Position numbers and translations under genes: made by a program. DNA of 64,000 bases, taken from contig JACMLJ010000033.1 in the NCBI GenBank assembly GCA_014379625.1, positions 1 to 64,000 of the forward strand, in the 5' to 3' direction. The notes under the pieces were generated by a model that worked only from the letters and a program-made list of their open reading frames with translations, did no database searches and had not been told where the DNA came from. Each line of letters begins with the position of its first letter. The stretch's first letter is position 1. Below are positions 45,939 to 55,485 of this stretch, in pieces. This stretch comes from Ferruginibacter sp. GTDB lineage: Bacteria; Bacteroidota; Bacteroidia; Chitinophagales; Chitinophagaceae.

Positions 45939-46691
45939 ATGAATGAAGCTTCCATTATAGAGATTCAAAATTTAACCAAAACTTTTAAGCATGCTACAGA
46001 AGCCACTGTAAAAGGCATTTCCTTTTGTATCAGCCGCAATGAAATCTTTGGCTTACTGGGTCCCAATGGCGCCGGTAAAACCACCACTATTTCCATATTA
46101 TGCGGATTGTTTCCCCCTTCGGGCGGACAAGTGATCATCAATGGGAAACGTTTATCAGACCATATCAGTTCCATCAAACAAATCATCGGGATTGTTCCGC
46201 AGGATATTGCGCTTTACCCCACCCTTACAGCCCGTGAAAACCTGGATTTTTTCGGCCACATGTATGGCTTAAAGGGCCGGGAATTAAGCAGGCGCATAGA
46301 TAGCTGGTTAGAAAAACTGGGGTTAACCGATGCGGCCAACAGGCGGGTAGCAACCTATTCGGGCGGCATGAAAAGAAGGGTAAACTTAATTGCCGGCGTC
46401 CTGCACCGGCCCAAAATTTTATTCCTTGATGAGCCTACTGTTGGTGTGGATGTACAAACCCGCAATGTGATCATTGAACAACTAAAAGAGATCAATAAAG
46501 AAGGTACCACCATTATTTATACTTCGCACCACATGGAAGAAGCGGAAGATTTTTGTACCACTGTTTCCATTATCGATGATGGTAAAATTTTAACCAAGGG
46601 TTCACCAGCTCAACTTATTGCCCGTTACCCGGGATGCACGAACCTGGAAACCGTTTTTTTAAACCTTACCAATAGAAAACCCAGGGATTAA
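45939..46691 (+). CDS. ABC transporter ATP-binding protein, second pair
   Basis: A 250-residue ABC ATPase with Walker A GPNGAGKTT, Q-loop IVPQDIALYP, signature YSGGMKRRV, Walker B ILFLDEPTVGVD and H-loop YTSHH. Strongly similar to the ATPase at 39447, which points to duplication of the whole transporter. Stop overlaps the permease start by one base. The 217 bp before it contain TATTTTTA, a weak -7-like box. Confidence 0.92.
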   Translation: MNEASIIEIQNLTKTFKHATEATVKGISFCISRNEIFGLLGPNGAGKTTTISILCGLFPPSGGQVIINGKRLSDHISSIKQIIGIVPQDIALYPTLTARENLDFFGHMYGLKGRELSRRIDSWLEKLGLTDAANRRVATYSGGMKRRVNLIAGVLHRPKILFLDEPTVGVDVQTRNVIIEQLKEINKEGTTIIYTSHHMEEAEDFCTTVSIIDDGKILTKGSPAQLIARYPGCTNLETVFLNLTNRKPRD

Positions 46692-47986
46692 TGATTAGCA
46701 AGCTACTCGCCTCCGTTAAAAAAGAAACCTTATTGCTGTTAAGGGACCGGCTGGGACTGTCTATTCTTTTCATTATGCCGATGATCCTTATTTTTGTGAT
46801 GACCCTGATACAGGATTCGGCCTTTAAAACATTAAATGAAAAAGGGATACCCATTGTTTTTGTAAACGAGGATAAGGATTCGTTGGGCATATTAATAGAA
46901 CAGGGTTTAAAAAGCAATGATCTCTGTGCTTTTTACGATTCCATTGATGGTAAGCCGGCAACCCCGGAACTTGCCAAAAAGGCCGTTTCCGAAGGAAAGT
47001 TTATGGTGGGCATAGTTATCCCACACGGCGCTACCGATGCCATCAGGAGAAATGTAACAGCATTAGTAAATGAGACAATGGAGCCCGGATCAATGGCAAA
47101 AAATAATTCGACGGCAATCGCTGATACGGTAGAAATAAGCATACTGATTGATCCTGTGGCAAAAAAGTCTTTTCTTATTTCGATCACCAGTAATTTGAGG
47201 GAATTTATTTCAGAAGTGAAAACAAAGATCATGTTTCAAACATTTTCTGACCAGGTTGCCGAAATCATTCCCGACAGATCCAATGCACCCAAACATGTTT
47301 TTGCGGCCACGCAGATCATACAATATAAAGAAATTTATGCATCGGGGATGGGCGACAAATTGGTTCCCAATGCAGTTCAGCACAATGTTCCGGCCTGGAC
47401 GATCTTCGCTATGTTCTTTATCGTGATCCCGCTTTCTGGCAGCATCATGAAGGAAAAAAATGAGGGAAGCGTTTTCCGGTTGCATACCATGCCCGGTTCC
47501 TATTTATTGCTGGTATCCGGAAAAATTATTGTGTATGTGATCGTTTGCCTGATCCAGTTTTTACTCATGCTTTCCGTAGGCCTCGTATTTTTGCCGATGC
47601 TTGGTTTACCGGTATTGGTTTTGGGAAATAGTTTCGCAGGCATTTTTATATTAACGCTCGCCACTGCTTTTGCTGCTACGGGATACGGTGTACTGGTAGG
47701 CACACTGGCTTCTACAGAACAACAGGGCGCAATCATGGGATCACTTTCCATACTTTTGCTTTCGGCCCTGGGTGGTGTTTGGGTACCCACTTATATAATG
47801 CCGGAGGTTATGCGAAATATAAGTGCATTTTCTCCGTTAAACTGGTCATTGGAAGGATTTTATAAATTATTTTTAAGGGGGGCCGAAGCAGGCGCTATAT
47901 TGATGAATACCGCTAAATTAATGGCGTTTGGTATGGCGGCTATTTTAAGTGCATCGGTAGTGAACCGTATAAAACGAACAATTTAG
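46691..47986 (+). CDS. ABC-2 type permease, second pair
   Basis: A 431-residue permease with one N-terminal helix (LGLSILFIMPMILIFVMTLI), a large periplasmic loop to about residue 230, and about six C-terminal helices (VPAWTIFAMFFIVIPLSGSIMKEK is nearly the same segment as in the first permease). Followed after 3 bp by an ACP gene. Function as for the first pair; two transporters may handle two products or form one complex. Confidence 0.9.
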   Translation: MISKLLASVKKETLLLLRDRLGLSILFIMPMILIFVMTLIQDSAFKTLNEKGIPIVFVNEDKDSLGILIEQGLKSNDLCAFYDSIDGKPATPELAKKAVSEGKFMVGIVIPHGATDAIRRNVTALVNETMEPGSMAKNNSTAIADTVEISILIDPVAKKSFLISITSNLREFISEVKTKIMFQTFSDQVAEIIPDRSNAPKHVFAATQIIQYKEIYASGMGDKLVPNAVQHNVPAWTIFAMFFIVIPLSGSIMKEKNEGSVFRLHTMPGSYLLLVSGKIIVYVIVCLIQFLLMLSVGLVFLPMLGLPVLVLGNSFAGIFILTLATAFAATGYGVLVGTLASTEQQGAIMGSLSILLLSALGGVWVPTYIMPEVMRNISAFSPLNWSLEGFYKLFLRGAEAGAILMNTAKLMAFGMAAILSASVVNRIKRTI

Positions 47987-47989
47987 TGT

Positions 47990-48232
47990 ATGGACGGGGA
48001 AACAATTATCGCGGATATAAAAAAATATATCGAAAAAAACATCATGGCGGAAGATGTTATTATTGATGCGGCTACAGAATTGCAGGATGCAGGAATAGAT
48101 TCGTTTTCTATTGTTGAAATCATACTTTTTATTGAACGCAAATACGGGGTGGTGATCCCGGATGATAAATTAGTGCCGGAAAATTTCCGGACCCTGCAGG
48201 CGCTTTCATCAACGGTTTTGGAATTAATATAG
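47990..48232 (+). CDS. Acyl carrier protein 2 (divergent)
   Basis: An 80-residue ACP; Ser38 in GIDSFSIVEIILFIE takes the prosthetic arm. The motif DSFS differs from the DSID of the other two ACPs, and it is not beside a KS but between an ABC permease (3 bp) and the condensation-type acyltransferase. It may carry the starter or the finished polyene for esterification. Confidence 0.88.
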   Translation: MDGETIIADIKKYIEKNIMAEDVIIDAATELQDAGIDSFSIVEIILFIERKYGVVIPDDKLVPENFRTLQALSSTVLELI

Positions 48233-48360
48233 CACTATTGCCAGGTTAAGGATAAGTTCACGGTTTGATTTGTGAATAGCTATTGGGCAATTAATGCCGT
48301 TCCCAATGTAGAAAAGCATATGCGAATCATCCACCTAATCCAATTAATTAATTAAAGCGA

Positions 48361-49677
48361 ATGAAGCTATATGATAAAGCAGATCTCCCAAAAAAAGTAC
48401 GCTTAAGTGGCGCCGACTGCTTCCACCTGGTATTGGATAAACACGCAAAAAAACACCAGGCCGGTGGAAATGTGATGCGCAAGATCATTTATTTTAACAA
48501 TGCCCTTTGCCCTGATACAATAAATACAGTTTTACAAAGTTCCCTGCTCATACACTGGTTATGCAATATCGAATTGGTGCCGGGTTCGTTGCTAACCATT
48601 CCTTACTGGAAATATGCTGATAAGGGCAATAAAATAACCGTTCGTGAACATCAGCATGGTGTAGCCGATGAGTTGCCAGCTGGCATTTTAAGCAGGGATA
48701 TCCCTGTCAATGCCGATGTATTCATAGATTGCGATATTGTTCATTATCCTTCCGGCAACTGCTCACTGGTTATTTCGTGGAACCATATCCTCATGGATGG
48801 CAAAGGAAATTCACTGCTGATCAAACACCTGGATGCCGTCGCAAATGGTGAAGAAAGTAAAATCGCCAGTTTTTTTCCTGCCAGGGAAAAGAAACCAAAT
48901 ATCCTCCGGTATATTATCAACATGTACCAGGTTAAAAAATTTGTACAGGACTCGTCCAAAAGGCCCATCTCTTCTGTTGCTGATAAAGCGGTTAAAAGTG
49001 CATCGAGCACCGCATATAAAACCATTCATTTCAATAATGAAAAAACGGAAAAAATTACGGGCAATGCTTATACCTGTGGCGCCCGCTTTGGCAATACTAT
49101 TTTCTATATCGCCTGTTGTGCCCATGTGATAAATAAGCTTAACCAGCAACGCGGTAAAAATGGGGTGATCTGGCTGCCGGTTCCTTACGACGGAAGGTTA
49201 AGGGGTGCAACCGGGCCGGTAATTTCAAATTGTGTGGCATTTTTATTCTATCGTATTCCGCAAACAGCATTAACCGGCATCCGTGAAACAGTAAAATGCA
49301 TCAGCGACCAAATGACTAACCAGATAAAAAACAAGAGGCCACAAAAATACACCCTGTTCCTGAATATGATGCGGCACCTGCCGCTTGGTATATATTACAG
49401 GTTTATAAATTATTCGAGCAGGGGTGTATTCGCCAGTTTTTTATATACTTCCACGGGCGAAAACTTTGCTGATTTAAAACACTTATTTGGCCAGCAGGTA
49501 AGGGATATAACTATTTTGCCGGCACTTACTTTCCCGCCCGGGTTAACCTTTGTATTTCTTAAACACAATAACGGTCTCAATGTAAATATTGCTTATTCGC
49601 CGGATATTGTAACCAAAGATGAATTGTTTGACATAGAACAAAAACTGCAACAACTACTTTTAAACAACTATTCATGA
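48361..49677 (+). CDS. Condensation-domain-like acyltransferase
   Basis: A 438-residue protein of the CAT/condensation superfamily. The catalytic motif HHxxxDG appears as N141-H142-ILM-D146-G147 (SWNHILMDGKG); the second His, the catalytic base, is kept. Later WLPVPYDGR and the C-terminal FPPGLTF segment fit the fold. Relatives form amides or esters from carrier-bound acyl groups (wax ester synthase, PapA, NRPS C domains). In a flexirubin setting this is my best candidate for joining the polyene acid to the resorcinol. Stop overlaps the next gene as ATGA. Confidence 0.8.
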   Translation: MKLYDKADLPKKVRLSGADCFHLVLDKHAKKHQAGGNVMRKIIYFNNALCPDTINTVLQSSLLIHWLCNIELVPGSLLTIPYWKYADKGNKITVREHQHGVADELPAGILSRDIPVNADVFIDCDIVHYPSGNCSLVISWNHILMDGKGNSLLIKHLDAVANGEESKIASFFPAREKKPNILRYIINMYQVKKFVQDSSKRPISSVADKAVKSASSTAYKTIHFNNEKTEKITGNAYTCGARFGNTIFYIACCAHVINKLNQQRGKNGVIWLPVPYDGRLRGATGPVISNCVAFLFYRIPQTALTGIRETVKCISDQMTNQIKNKRPQKYTLFLNMMRHLPLGIYYRFINYSSRGVFASFLYTSTGENFADLKHLFGQQVRDITILPALTFPPGLTFVFLKHNNGLNVNIAYSPDIVTKDELFDIEQKLQQLLLNNYS

Positions 49678-50918
49678 CACCAACAATACATACGGATGTG
49701 GTTATTGTGGGTGGAGGCGCTGCCGGTGTTGCGGCTGCAGTGGCGGCATCCAATAAAGGATTGAAAGTAGTGTTGATTGAACAGCATTCATTTTTAGGCG
49801 GTAAAGCAACGGCAGCCGAGGTAGGCACCGTTTGCGGTTTATACAAATTCAGTAAGCAGGCGCAGGCGGAATATATAGTTAAAGGGTTTGCAAAAGATTT
49901 TGGCGAGGATTTGAGAAAAAGATCAAATACAGCGCCGCTCTCCAGTTCGGGCGGATTGCATTACCTGCCTTATGATACAGGGGCTTTTAAAAGCCTTTGC
50001 ACTGATTTACTGATCTCTAATAAAGTAGAGGTATATTTTGGTTCAATATTAAAAAATGTTCAAATTAACAGTAACTGCGTTGAATCCATCAGCATACAAA
50101 CGGGTAATCAAACCCGGGCGATCATTGTAAAATCAATAATCGATTGTTCTGGAGAAAGTACTGTAAGCGGTGCTGCCGGGCTCCCTGTGATTACAAGCGA
50201 AAATTACCAGGCGGCGGCCCAGGTATTTACCTTGCAAAATATCGGGCAGGTAACCGAAGCTTCATTAGGAATGATTTTAAAAAGGGAATTACAATCTGCC
50301 ATTGATGAAAAAAAACTGGAGGATTATTATGACAGGGTATATATCGTACAGGGCTCTCTCAAAAATGGCTGCGTAACTTTAAAAATAGGCATTCCTGTAG
50401 CCGTTACCCATGCGCCCGACAACTTACAGGCACTAAAAACATCAGCTCATTTATTTGTACATACATTAACCGGCTACCTTATTCAGCATGTGCCGGTTTT
50501 TAAGCATGCCAGCCTGATGGGTATCGCACCGGAAATAGGCATAAGGGTTAGTGCAAGATCATGTGGCAAATATATTTTAACCGAAGATGACGTATTAAAC
50601 TGCAAAAAAAACGGTGCAGCAATTGCCAATGCTTCCTGGCCAATTGAAGAATGGGAGCAAAATAAACGGGTAAAAATGCGTTATTTCAGGTTAGATGATT
50701 TTTACCAGGTGCCCGCGGGTTGTTTGCAATCGGCCACAATTAAAAACCTGTATATGGGAGGACGCAATATTTCCGCTACGGATAGTGCGATTGCAAGTGC
50801 AAGGGTAATGGGTATTTGTTTGCAAACGGGGTATGCAGCCGGTCTTTTGGCGGCAGGCCATGTATTGAATATTTCTGAAAAGGAAATTATCAAAATCATT
50901 CAATCCGCACAATTGTAA
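49674..50918 (+). CDS. FAD-dependent oxidoreductase (FAD_oxidored type)
   Basis: A 414-residue flavoprotein with GGGAAG at 13-18, the EQHSFLGGKATAAEVG loop, and C-terminal GGRNISATDSAIASARVMG, typical of the FAD-dependent oxidoreductase family PF12831. Substrate unknown; oxidation of the aromatic ring, alkyl chain or polyene is possible. ATGA overlap with the acyltransferase and 13 bp to the ligase show tight coupling. Confidence 0.85.
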   Translation: MTPTIHTDVVIVGGGAAGVAAAVAASNKGLKVVLIEQHSFLGGKATAAEVGTVCGLYKFSKQAQAEYIVKGFAKDFGEDLRKRSNTAPLSSSGGLHYLPYDTGAFKSLCTDLLISNKVEVYFGSILKNVQINSNCVESISIQTGNQTRAIIVKSIIDCSGESTVSGAAGLPVITSENYQAAAQVFTLQNIGQVTEASLGMILKRELQSAIDEKKLEDYYDRVYIVQGSLKNGCVTLKIGIPVAVTHAPDNLQALKTSAHLFVHTLTGYLIQHVPVFKHASLMGIAPEIGIRVSARSCGKYILTEDDVLNCKKNGAAIANASWPIEEWEQNKRVKMRYFRLDDFYQVPAGCLQSATIKNLYMGGRNISATDSAIASARVMGICLQTGYAAGLLAAGHVLNISEKEIIKIIQSAQL

Positions 50919-50931
50919 GTATTATTGTACA

Positions 50932-52374
50932 ATGGATCAGTTACCTGTTTATGAGCTATTAAAAGATGCAGCCCGCAGATGGCCCGAAAAGCCCGCTGTA
51001 TATGATGATTACGGTATGCTCACCTTTGAAGACCTTTACTTAGAGGTAGTAGAATTGCGCAACCGCTTACTCGATCTGGGGGTAAAACAGGGCATGGGAG
51101 TAGGCGTTAAGGCCCGTAATGGCAGAAATTTTATCACCGGAATATTTGCTGTTATTGGCTGTGGCGCTGCGGTAATGCCATTATCGCATCAATTAAAAAA
51201 AACGGAGGTTGAAGACATCATAAACGAAGCAGGGTTACACGTTCTGCTGGATGATATGAGCGGGGGCAGGTCGCTCACGGTGATTGACTCGGTAATACCC
51301 ATGAAGGCTGAATTCTTTTCCTTCAGTTTTACACATATCGCACCATCCAGCCTATTCGCCCCGCATGTGCAAATGCCGGCATTTATAAGATTTACTTCAG
51401 GCACTACCGGAAAATCGAAGGGGGTAATCATTTGTCACCAGTCGGTTATTGAAAGAATTGAAGCTGCAAATAAGGCGCTGGATTTAGGTACGGATGATAC
51501 CGTTATCTGGGTGCTTCCGATGGCTTATCATTTTGTAGTATCCATTGTTTTATACATCCGTTTTGGCGCGGCGATTGCCATTGCAAAAAACTTCTTAGCC
51601 AAAAGTATCATAGAAATAACCAACAGGTACAAGGGGACTTTATTATACGCTTCCCCCATTTTGATCCGTTTGCTCGCGAATGATACCGGTGAAGAGCAAA
51701 TGCCTACTTTAAAAAAAGTGATTTCTACCTCAGCAGCTATTTGCCTGGAAATTTGCAAAGCATTTAAATCCCGCTTCAATCACGATATAAGCCAGGCGTA
51801 TGGGATCATTGAAATCGGTTTGCCGATCATTAACCTGGTAAAATCTGCCGAGCATCCCGATGCGGTGGGCTATCCCTTACCGGATTACACGGTTGACATA
51901 TTAGACGATCAAAACAATCCTTTACCCAACGGAAGTATCGGTCACCTGGGCATTAAGGGGCCGGGTATGTTTGATGCTTACCTTATTCCACAAACGCTTC
52001 GGGATGCCGTATTAAAAAACGGGTATTTTTTAACGGCAGATTATGCCTGCAAGTCGGCCGATGGATTGATTAAAATAATGGGGCGCACAAAATCGGTGAT
52101 CAATGTTTCGGGTATAAAGGTTTTTCCCGAAGAAGTGGAAGCCGTTTTAGAAACCATACCGGAAATAAAGCTGGCCCGTATCAGCAGCAGTCCTCACCCG
52201 CTCATGGGCCAGATCATCGAAGGTGAACTGGTTTTAAACGAAGGAGAAACCATTGATGTGGAGGATGTTTTGCTCTACTGCAGGAAAAGGCTTTCGGCCT
52301 TTAAAGCACCCCAGCGATTAAGGATAGTGGATGAATTAACGATGACCTGTACAGGTAAGATACAGCGGTTTTAA
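50932..52374 (+). CDS. AMP-dependent acid-CoA/ACP ligase
   Basis: A 480-residue ANL-family ligase. P-loop-like FTSGTTGKSKGV at 154-165, QAYGIIEIG, DYACKSADGLIKIMGR and the adenylation Lys476 in TGKIQRF at the extreme end. In known flexirubin synthesis 4-coumarate from tyrosine is activated by such a ligase before loading on an ACP, so coumarate activation is likely but the substrate is not provable here. Last gene of the plus-strand arm; the facing gene ends 4 bp away. Confidence 0.88.
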   Translation: MDQLPVYELLKDAARRWPEKPAVYDDYGMLTFEDLYLEVVELRNRLLDLGVKQGMGVGVKARNGRNFITGIFAVIGCGAAVMPLSHQLKKTEVEDIINEAGLHVLLDDMSGGRSLTVIDSVIPMKAEFFSFSFTHIAPSSLFAPHVQMPAFIRFTSGTTGKSKGVIICHQSVIERIEAANKALDLGTDDTVIWVLPMAYHFVVSIVLYIRFGAAIAIAKNFLAKSIIEITNRYKGTLLYASPILIRLLANDTGEEQMPTLKKVISTSAAICLEICKAFKSRFNHDISQAYGIIEIGLPIINLVKSAEHPDAVGYPLPDYTVDILDDQNNPLPNGSIGHLGIKGPGMFDAYLIPQTLRDAVLKNGYFLTADYACKSADGLIKIMGRTKSVINVSGIKVFPEEVEAVLETIPEIKLARISSSPHPLMGQIIEGELVLNEGETIDVEDVLLYCRKRLSAFKAPQRLRIVDELTMTCTGKIQRF

Positions 52375-52378
52375 CGGA

Positions 52379-53068
52379 TCATTTTGTACTGTCCTTTATA
52401 TTGTAGCCCATCGTTCCTTTCAATCTTTTAAAAAACCCCTGCCTGTTTTTTATTGAAACAAAATCTTTTTTAAAGGCTTTTTTGATATCTATAACAGGAT
52501 CAATCATTGCAGGCTCCAGCATTTTCATGGTATCCATTACCATCGGCAGCATACCGATATCCCTGTTTAACTTTTTTCGGGTAAAACTGCGCAATGTTTT
52601 TGTCTGAAAAGGATCTGAAGCAAGGGCAATTTTTTTAAACCCCAATTCATTGGCCTTTATGACGGAATAATAGATATTTTCGGTGCTATGCTCCGCTTTT
52701 GTTTCATAAAAAACATGTTCGGCAGGAATACCAATGGCAATGGCATACTGCGCCATTATGATCCCCTCATAATAAGGGGTATAGACAGCCGAACCGGAGA
52801 ACATAATATTTTTTGTGATCCCCCGGTCATACAGGTATTTTGCCCAATATATCCTGCCCCTCATTGTCCTGCTCCATTGATCATTTTCCAAAGGCGCTCC
52901 CGGCACAACAATTATATCGTATTGTACAGTTTCAGCTGCTGCCAATAATCGTTTTGTTGTTTTGGCGGAATAAGTGCAGGAATTAAAAAGCAGTAAAAGA
53001 AAACAGCTGTTCAAAACTATGAGCCACCATTTGATGGTGCGGGAATTTAAATAAGACTTAGATGGCAT
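52379..53068 (-). CDS. DUF218/YdcF-like membrane protein
   Basis: A 229-residue protein with one N-terminal membrane or lipoprotein-type segment (WWLIVLNSCFLLLLFNSC) and a DUF218 domain: DIIVVPGAPLENDQWS, RGRIYWAKYLYDRGI, MFSGSAV, ETKAEHSTENIYY and ASDPFQTKT. YdcF/SanA/ElyC relatives act in envelope biogenesis. ATG at 53068 chosen; a TTG precedes it. Last gene of the minus-strand arm, 91 bp after the CrtI-like gene. Confidence 0.85.
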   Translation of the reverse strand: MPSKSYLNSRTIKWWLIVLNSCFLLLLFNSCTYSAKTTKRLLAAAETVQYDIIVVPGAPLENDQWSRTMRGRIYWAKYLYDRGITKNIMFSGSAVYTPYYEGIIMAQYAIAIGIPAEHVFYETKAEHSTENIYYSVIKANELGFKKIALASDPFQTKTLRSFTRKKLNRDIGMLPMVMDTMKMLEPAMIDPVIDIKKAFKKDFVSIKNRQGFFKRLKGTMGYNIKDSTK

Positions 53069-53159
53069 CAAAATTAGTTTTAAAAATCACCCTTTCCATA
53101 TATAAGCGGCATCAAAAAAGCATGTATGCGGAGCCGGTAGCAGGAAATACAAACCGCTT

Positions 53160-54872
53160 TCATTTATTTTCTTTCACCAGCCTGCTGCGTTTTTGCGCGG
53201 GCGTTGGTGGCTGCACCCACGAATTATCGTATGGTTTAAAACAAGTATCTTTTAGCAGGGTCTCAAGTAGAATTTTATTGTCGAGATAGGCTGCCAGCGA
53301 ATGGAATGCGGCTTTATTTTCCTTTTTAAGAATCAGTAAAGTAGCGTTGGTGCCGGCTTTTACCGCAATGGGTACGCCTCCGCCCAACTCCGCCCAATGA
53401 CCGCCCAGCAACAAATTTTTAACCGGGGTTTTATAGTGCGCAATTTTATTCTGCATATTCTCCCTGCCCGGTTTCGCCCCCATCATAGTCCCATTTTTAT
53501 TACCCGTGTACCGGTGGTGGGTTACCGGTGTGGCTACCTCATAAAAAAGAATATGCGACCTCAGCCCCGGGGCACATTTCGCCTCTACCCTTCCAATAAT
53601 CTGGTCAGCGATCTCATGCTTTAATTTTTTATATTCCTCCCCCCTGGTATAATTCCCCTGCTCATCCATTTTTGTAAACCAGTTATCACTAAAATCCATA
53701 TAAGCGGGCATAAAAAGCGTTAAGGTTCCCTGCCCTTCGGGCGCCATGGATTTATCCCTTAAGGAAGGAGCTAGGATACTGATCTCGCTCTTTAACGGGT
53801 CGCCACCGGAGTGATCTTCAAAACTTCCTTTTTCACAGGCAATATGAACCAGTTCTTCGTTAAAGCCCAGCGCCTCCGGGGTACAATCCAGCGCAATGGA
53901 AATGGTTACCGAAGAACTGTACATCTCCGCTTTTTTTAATTTATTCTTCAGTTTTGCGGGAATGGCATTTTCCGGCAACATTTTCTCATACAGGGTTTCC
54001 ACATCATTTGCTGCCACCACATATTTGCAATTGATCGCATAGTCGTTGCCGCGATGCTCAAATGCCACACCGGTAACCGTGTTATTTTCAAGCAGTATTT
54101 GTGTAACCCTGCATTTACAATGAATGGGATTATTATAAAACTTAATAACATACTGCAACCATTCGGGTATCACCTGGCCGCCGCCTTTTGGCGGACTTTG
54201 AAAATCTCCATAGTATGCCCAGCCAATAGGTATCAAACAGGAAAGCAATTCCGTTTCCGAAGCGAATATCCTGTGGATCCCTTCATTTTTAAAGTATTTA
54301 TTAAGGCCTTTTTTGAGGCCCTGCTCACCGCTGTAGGTTATAAAAGGAATAAAGGGGATCACAAATTCCAGCAGTCTTTTTTTATTCTTCATCCGTTCAA
54401 AAAAAGACATGGTTTCTTCTGATCTAAAAATGCGGCTGTAATTTTTAAATGATTTGCCGAGCTTTTTGGCAGCTTTAAAAAACTGCTCAATACCTTTTTG
54501 ATCAGTTGGAAATTCGGCGATCAGCTGGTCCCGCCATTCATCTGGATTATTGGTCAGCAAATAATCAAAATCATCACCTTTATACCTTCGTATGCGTTTT
54601 TGGGGAATGGCATTGGGATGGTCCGATCCCAACACATCAAATAACCTGCTTACCAGTCCATCGGGGTTGCATTGATTTAGCCAATGTATGGCGGTGTCAA
54701 AAATAAAATCCTTTCTCCGGAACCCAGCCAGGTACCCGCCTACATGCGGTTCTTTTTCTAACACACAAACAGAAAAGCCCGCCTTACTTAAAAGTGCGGC
54801 AGCCGTTAATCCCCCCACACCGGCGCCAATAACGGCTATATCATAGTAAGGTTTTAATTCAAGTTTTTCCAT
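53160..54872 (-). CDS. CrtI-like/retinol-saturase-like FAD oxidoreductase 2
   Basis: A 570-residue flavoenzyme. FAD loop DIAVIGAGVGGLTAA at 11-25, EKEPHVGGYLAGF, and the C-terminal LLGGHWAELGGGVPIAVKAG. It is longer than the desaturase at 44246 and more like all-trans-retinol 13,14-reductase-type proteins. Likely acts on a double bond of the polyene or alkyl chain. The 238-bp gap upstream (54873-55110) has no clear promoter, so read-through from the dehydratase gene is possible. Confidence 0.87.
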   Translation of the reverse strand: MEKLELKPYYDIAVIGAGVGGLTAAALLSKAGFSVCVLEKEPHVGGYLAGFRRKDFIFDTAIHWLNQCNPDGLVSRLFDVLGSDHPNAIPQKRIRRYKGDDFDYLLTNNPDEWRDQLIAEFPTDQKGIEQFFKAAKKLGKSFKNYSRIFRSEETMSFFERMKNKKRLLEFVIPFIPFITYSGEQGLKKGLNKYFKNEGIHRIFASETELLSCLIPIGWAYYGDFQSPPKGGGQVIPEWLQYVIKFYNNPIHCKCRVTQILLENNTVTGVAFEHRGNDYAINCKYVVAANDVETLYEKMLPENAIPAKLKNKLKKAEMYSSSVTISIALDCTPEALGFNEELVHIACEKGSFEDHSGGDPLKSEISILAPSLRDKSMAPEGQGTLTLFMPAYMDFSDNWFTKMDEQGNYTRGEEYKKLKHEIADQIIGRVEAKCAPGLRSHILFYEVATPVTHHRYTGNKNGTMMGAKPGRENMQNKIAHYKTPVKNLLLGGHWAELGGGVPIAVKAGTNATLLILKKENKAAFHSLAAYLDNKILLETLLKDTCFKPYDNSWVQPPTPAQKRSRLVKENK

Positions 54873-55110
54873 AAAGTGTATTCATCATAATAACCGGTAG
54901 AAGAAATTTTGATCTAATGAAAGTGCGCATTTAATTCGCGGGTACTCAACGCTGCTAAGGTAGCTAATTATTTTGCCCACAAACCCCGGTAGGGAAATTA
55001 CGGGTGCTTCACAAATTGTTGCTCCTTTTTATTACCGTGGCAGGTGGACACCGGCCATGGCTGCGCCCGCAGAATGTTATAGAAAATGTTTTGAGTAAAT
55101 ATTATGCCAG

Positions 55111-55485
55111 TCAATTCTCCGGCAAAAGAAAAACTCCGTTCATCTTAAAGTAAGTTACCGGGCCATTTGCAAGAACAGCGCTTACTTTAATTCTTCCATC
55201 ATCAACCTGGGAGTATTTCAATTCCGCGTGAATGGTATTCGTTTCCCGTGGATCGATTACCGTTAGAAATTTTAACTGCCCGGCGTTTATAAGTCTTGTT
55301 GCTTTGGAAAGCGCTGACTCCAATATTTCTTTTACCACCTGCATCATACATACGCCGGGCACCACCGGCCAGCCCGGAAAATGACCATCAAATATTTTAT
55401 GGTTCGGGTTTATTTCCAGTACGGCATTGATCCTTCCTTCGGCCCGTTCCAAACTTGTAATATAAAAAAAATCACCTGATAACAT
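55111..55485 (-). CDS. FabZ-like 3-hydroxyacyl-ACP dehydratase, atypical active site
   Basis: A 124-residue hot-dog protein with GHFPGWPVVPGVCMMQ. His35 is the family catalytic His, but the position of the catalytic Glu (14 residues on) is Gln49. Such enzymes remove water from the 3-hydroxyacyl-ACP to make the double bonds of a polyene. The Gln may alter chemistry or mark a divergent subfamily of pigment clusters. Start overlaps the lipoprotein stop by one base (TAATG). Confidence 0.88.
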   Translation of the reverse strand: MLSGDFFYITSLERAEGRINAVLEINPNHKIFDGHFPGWPVVPGVCMMQVVKEILESALSKATRLINAGQLKFLTVIDPRETNTIHAELKYSQVDDGRIKVSAVLANGPVTYFKMNGVFLLPEN

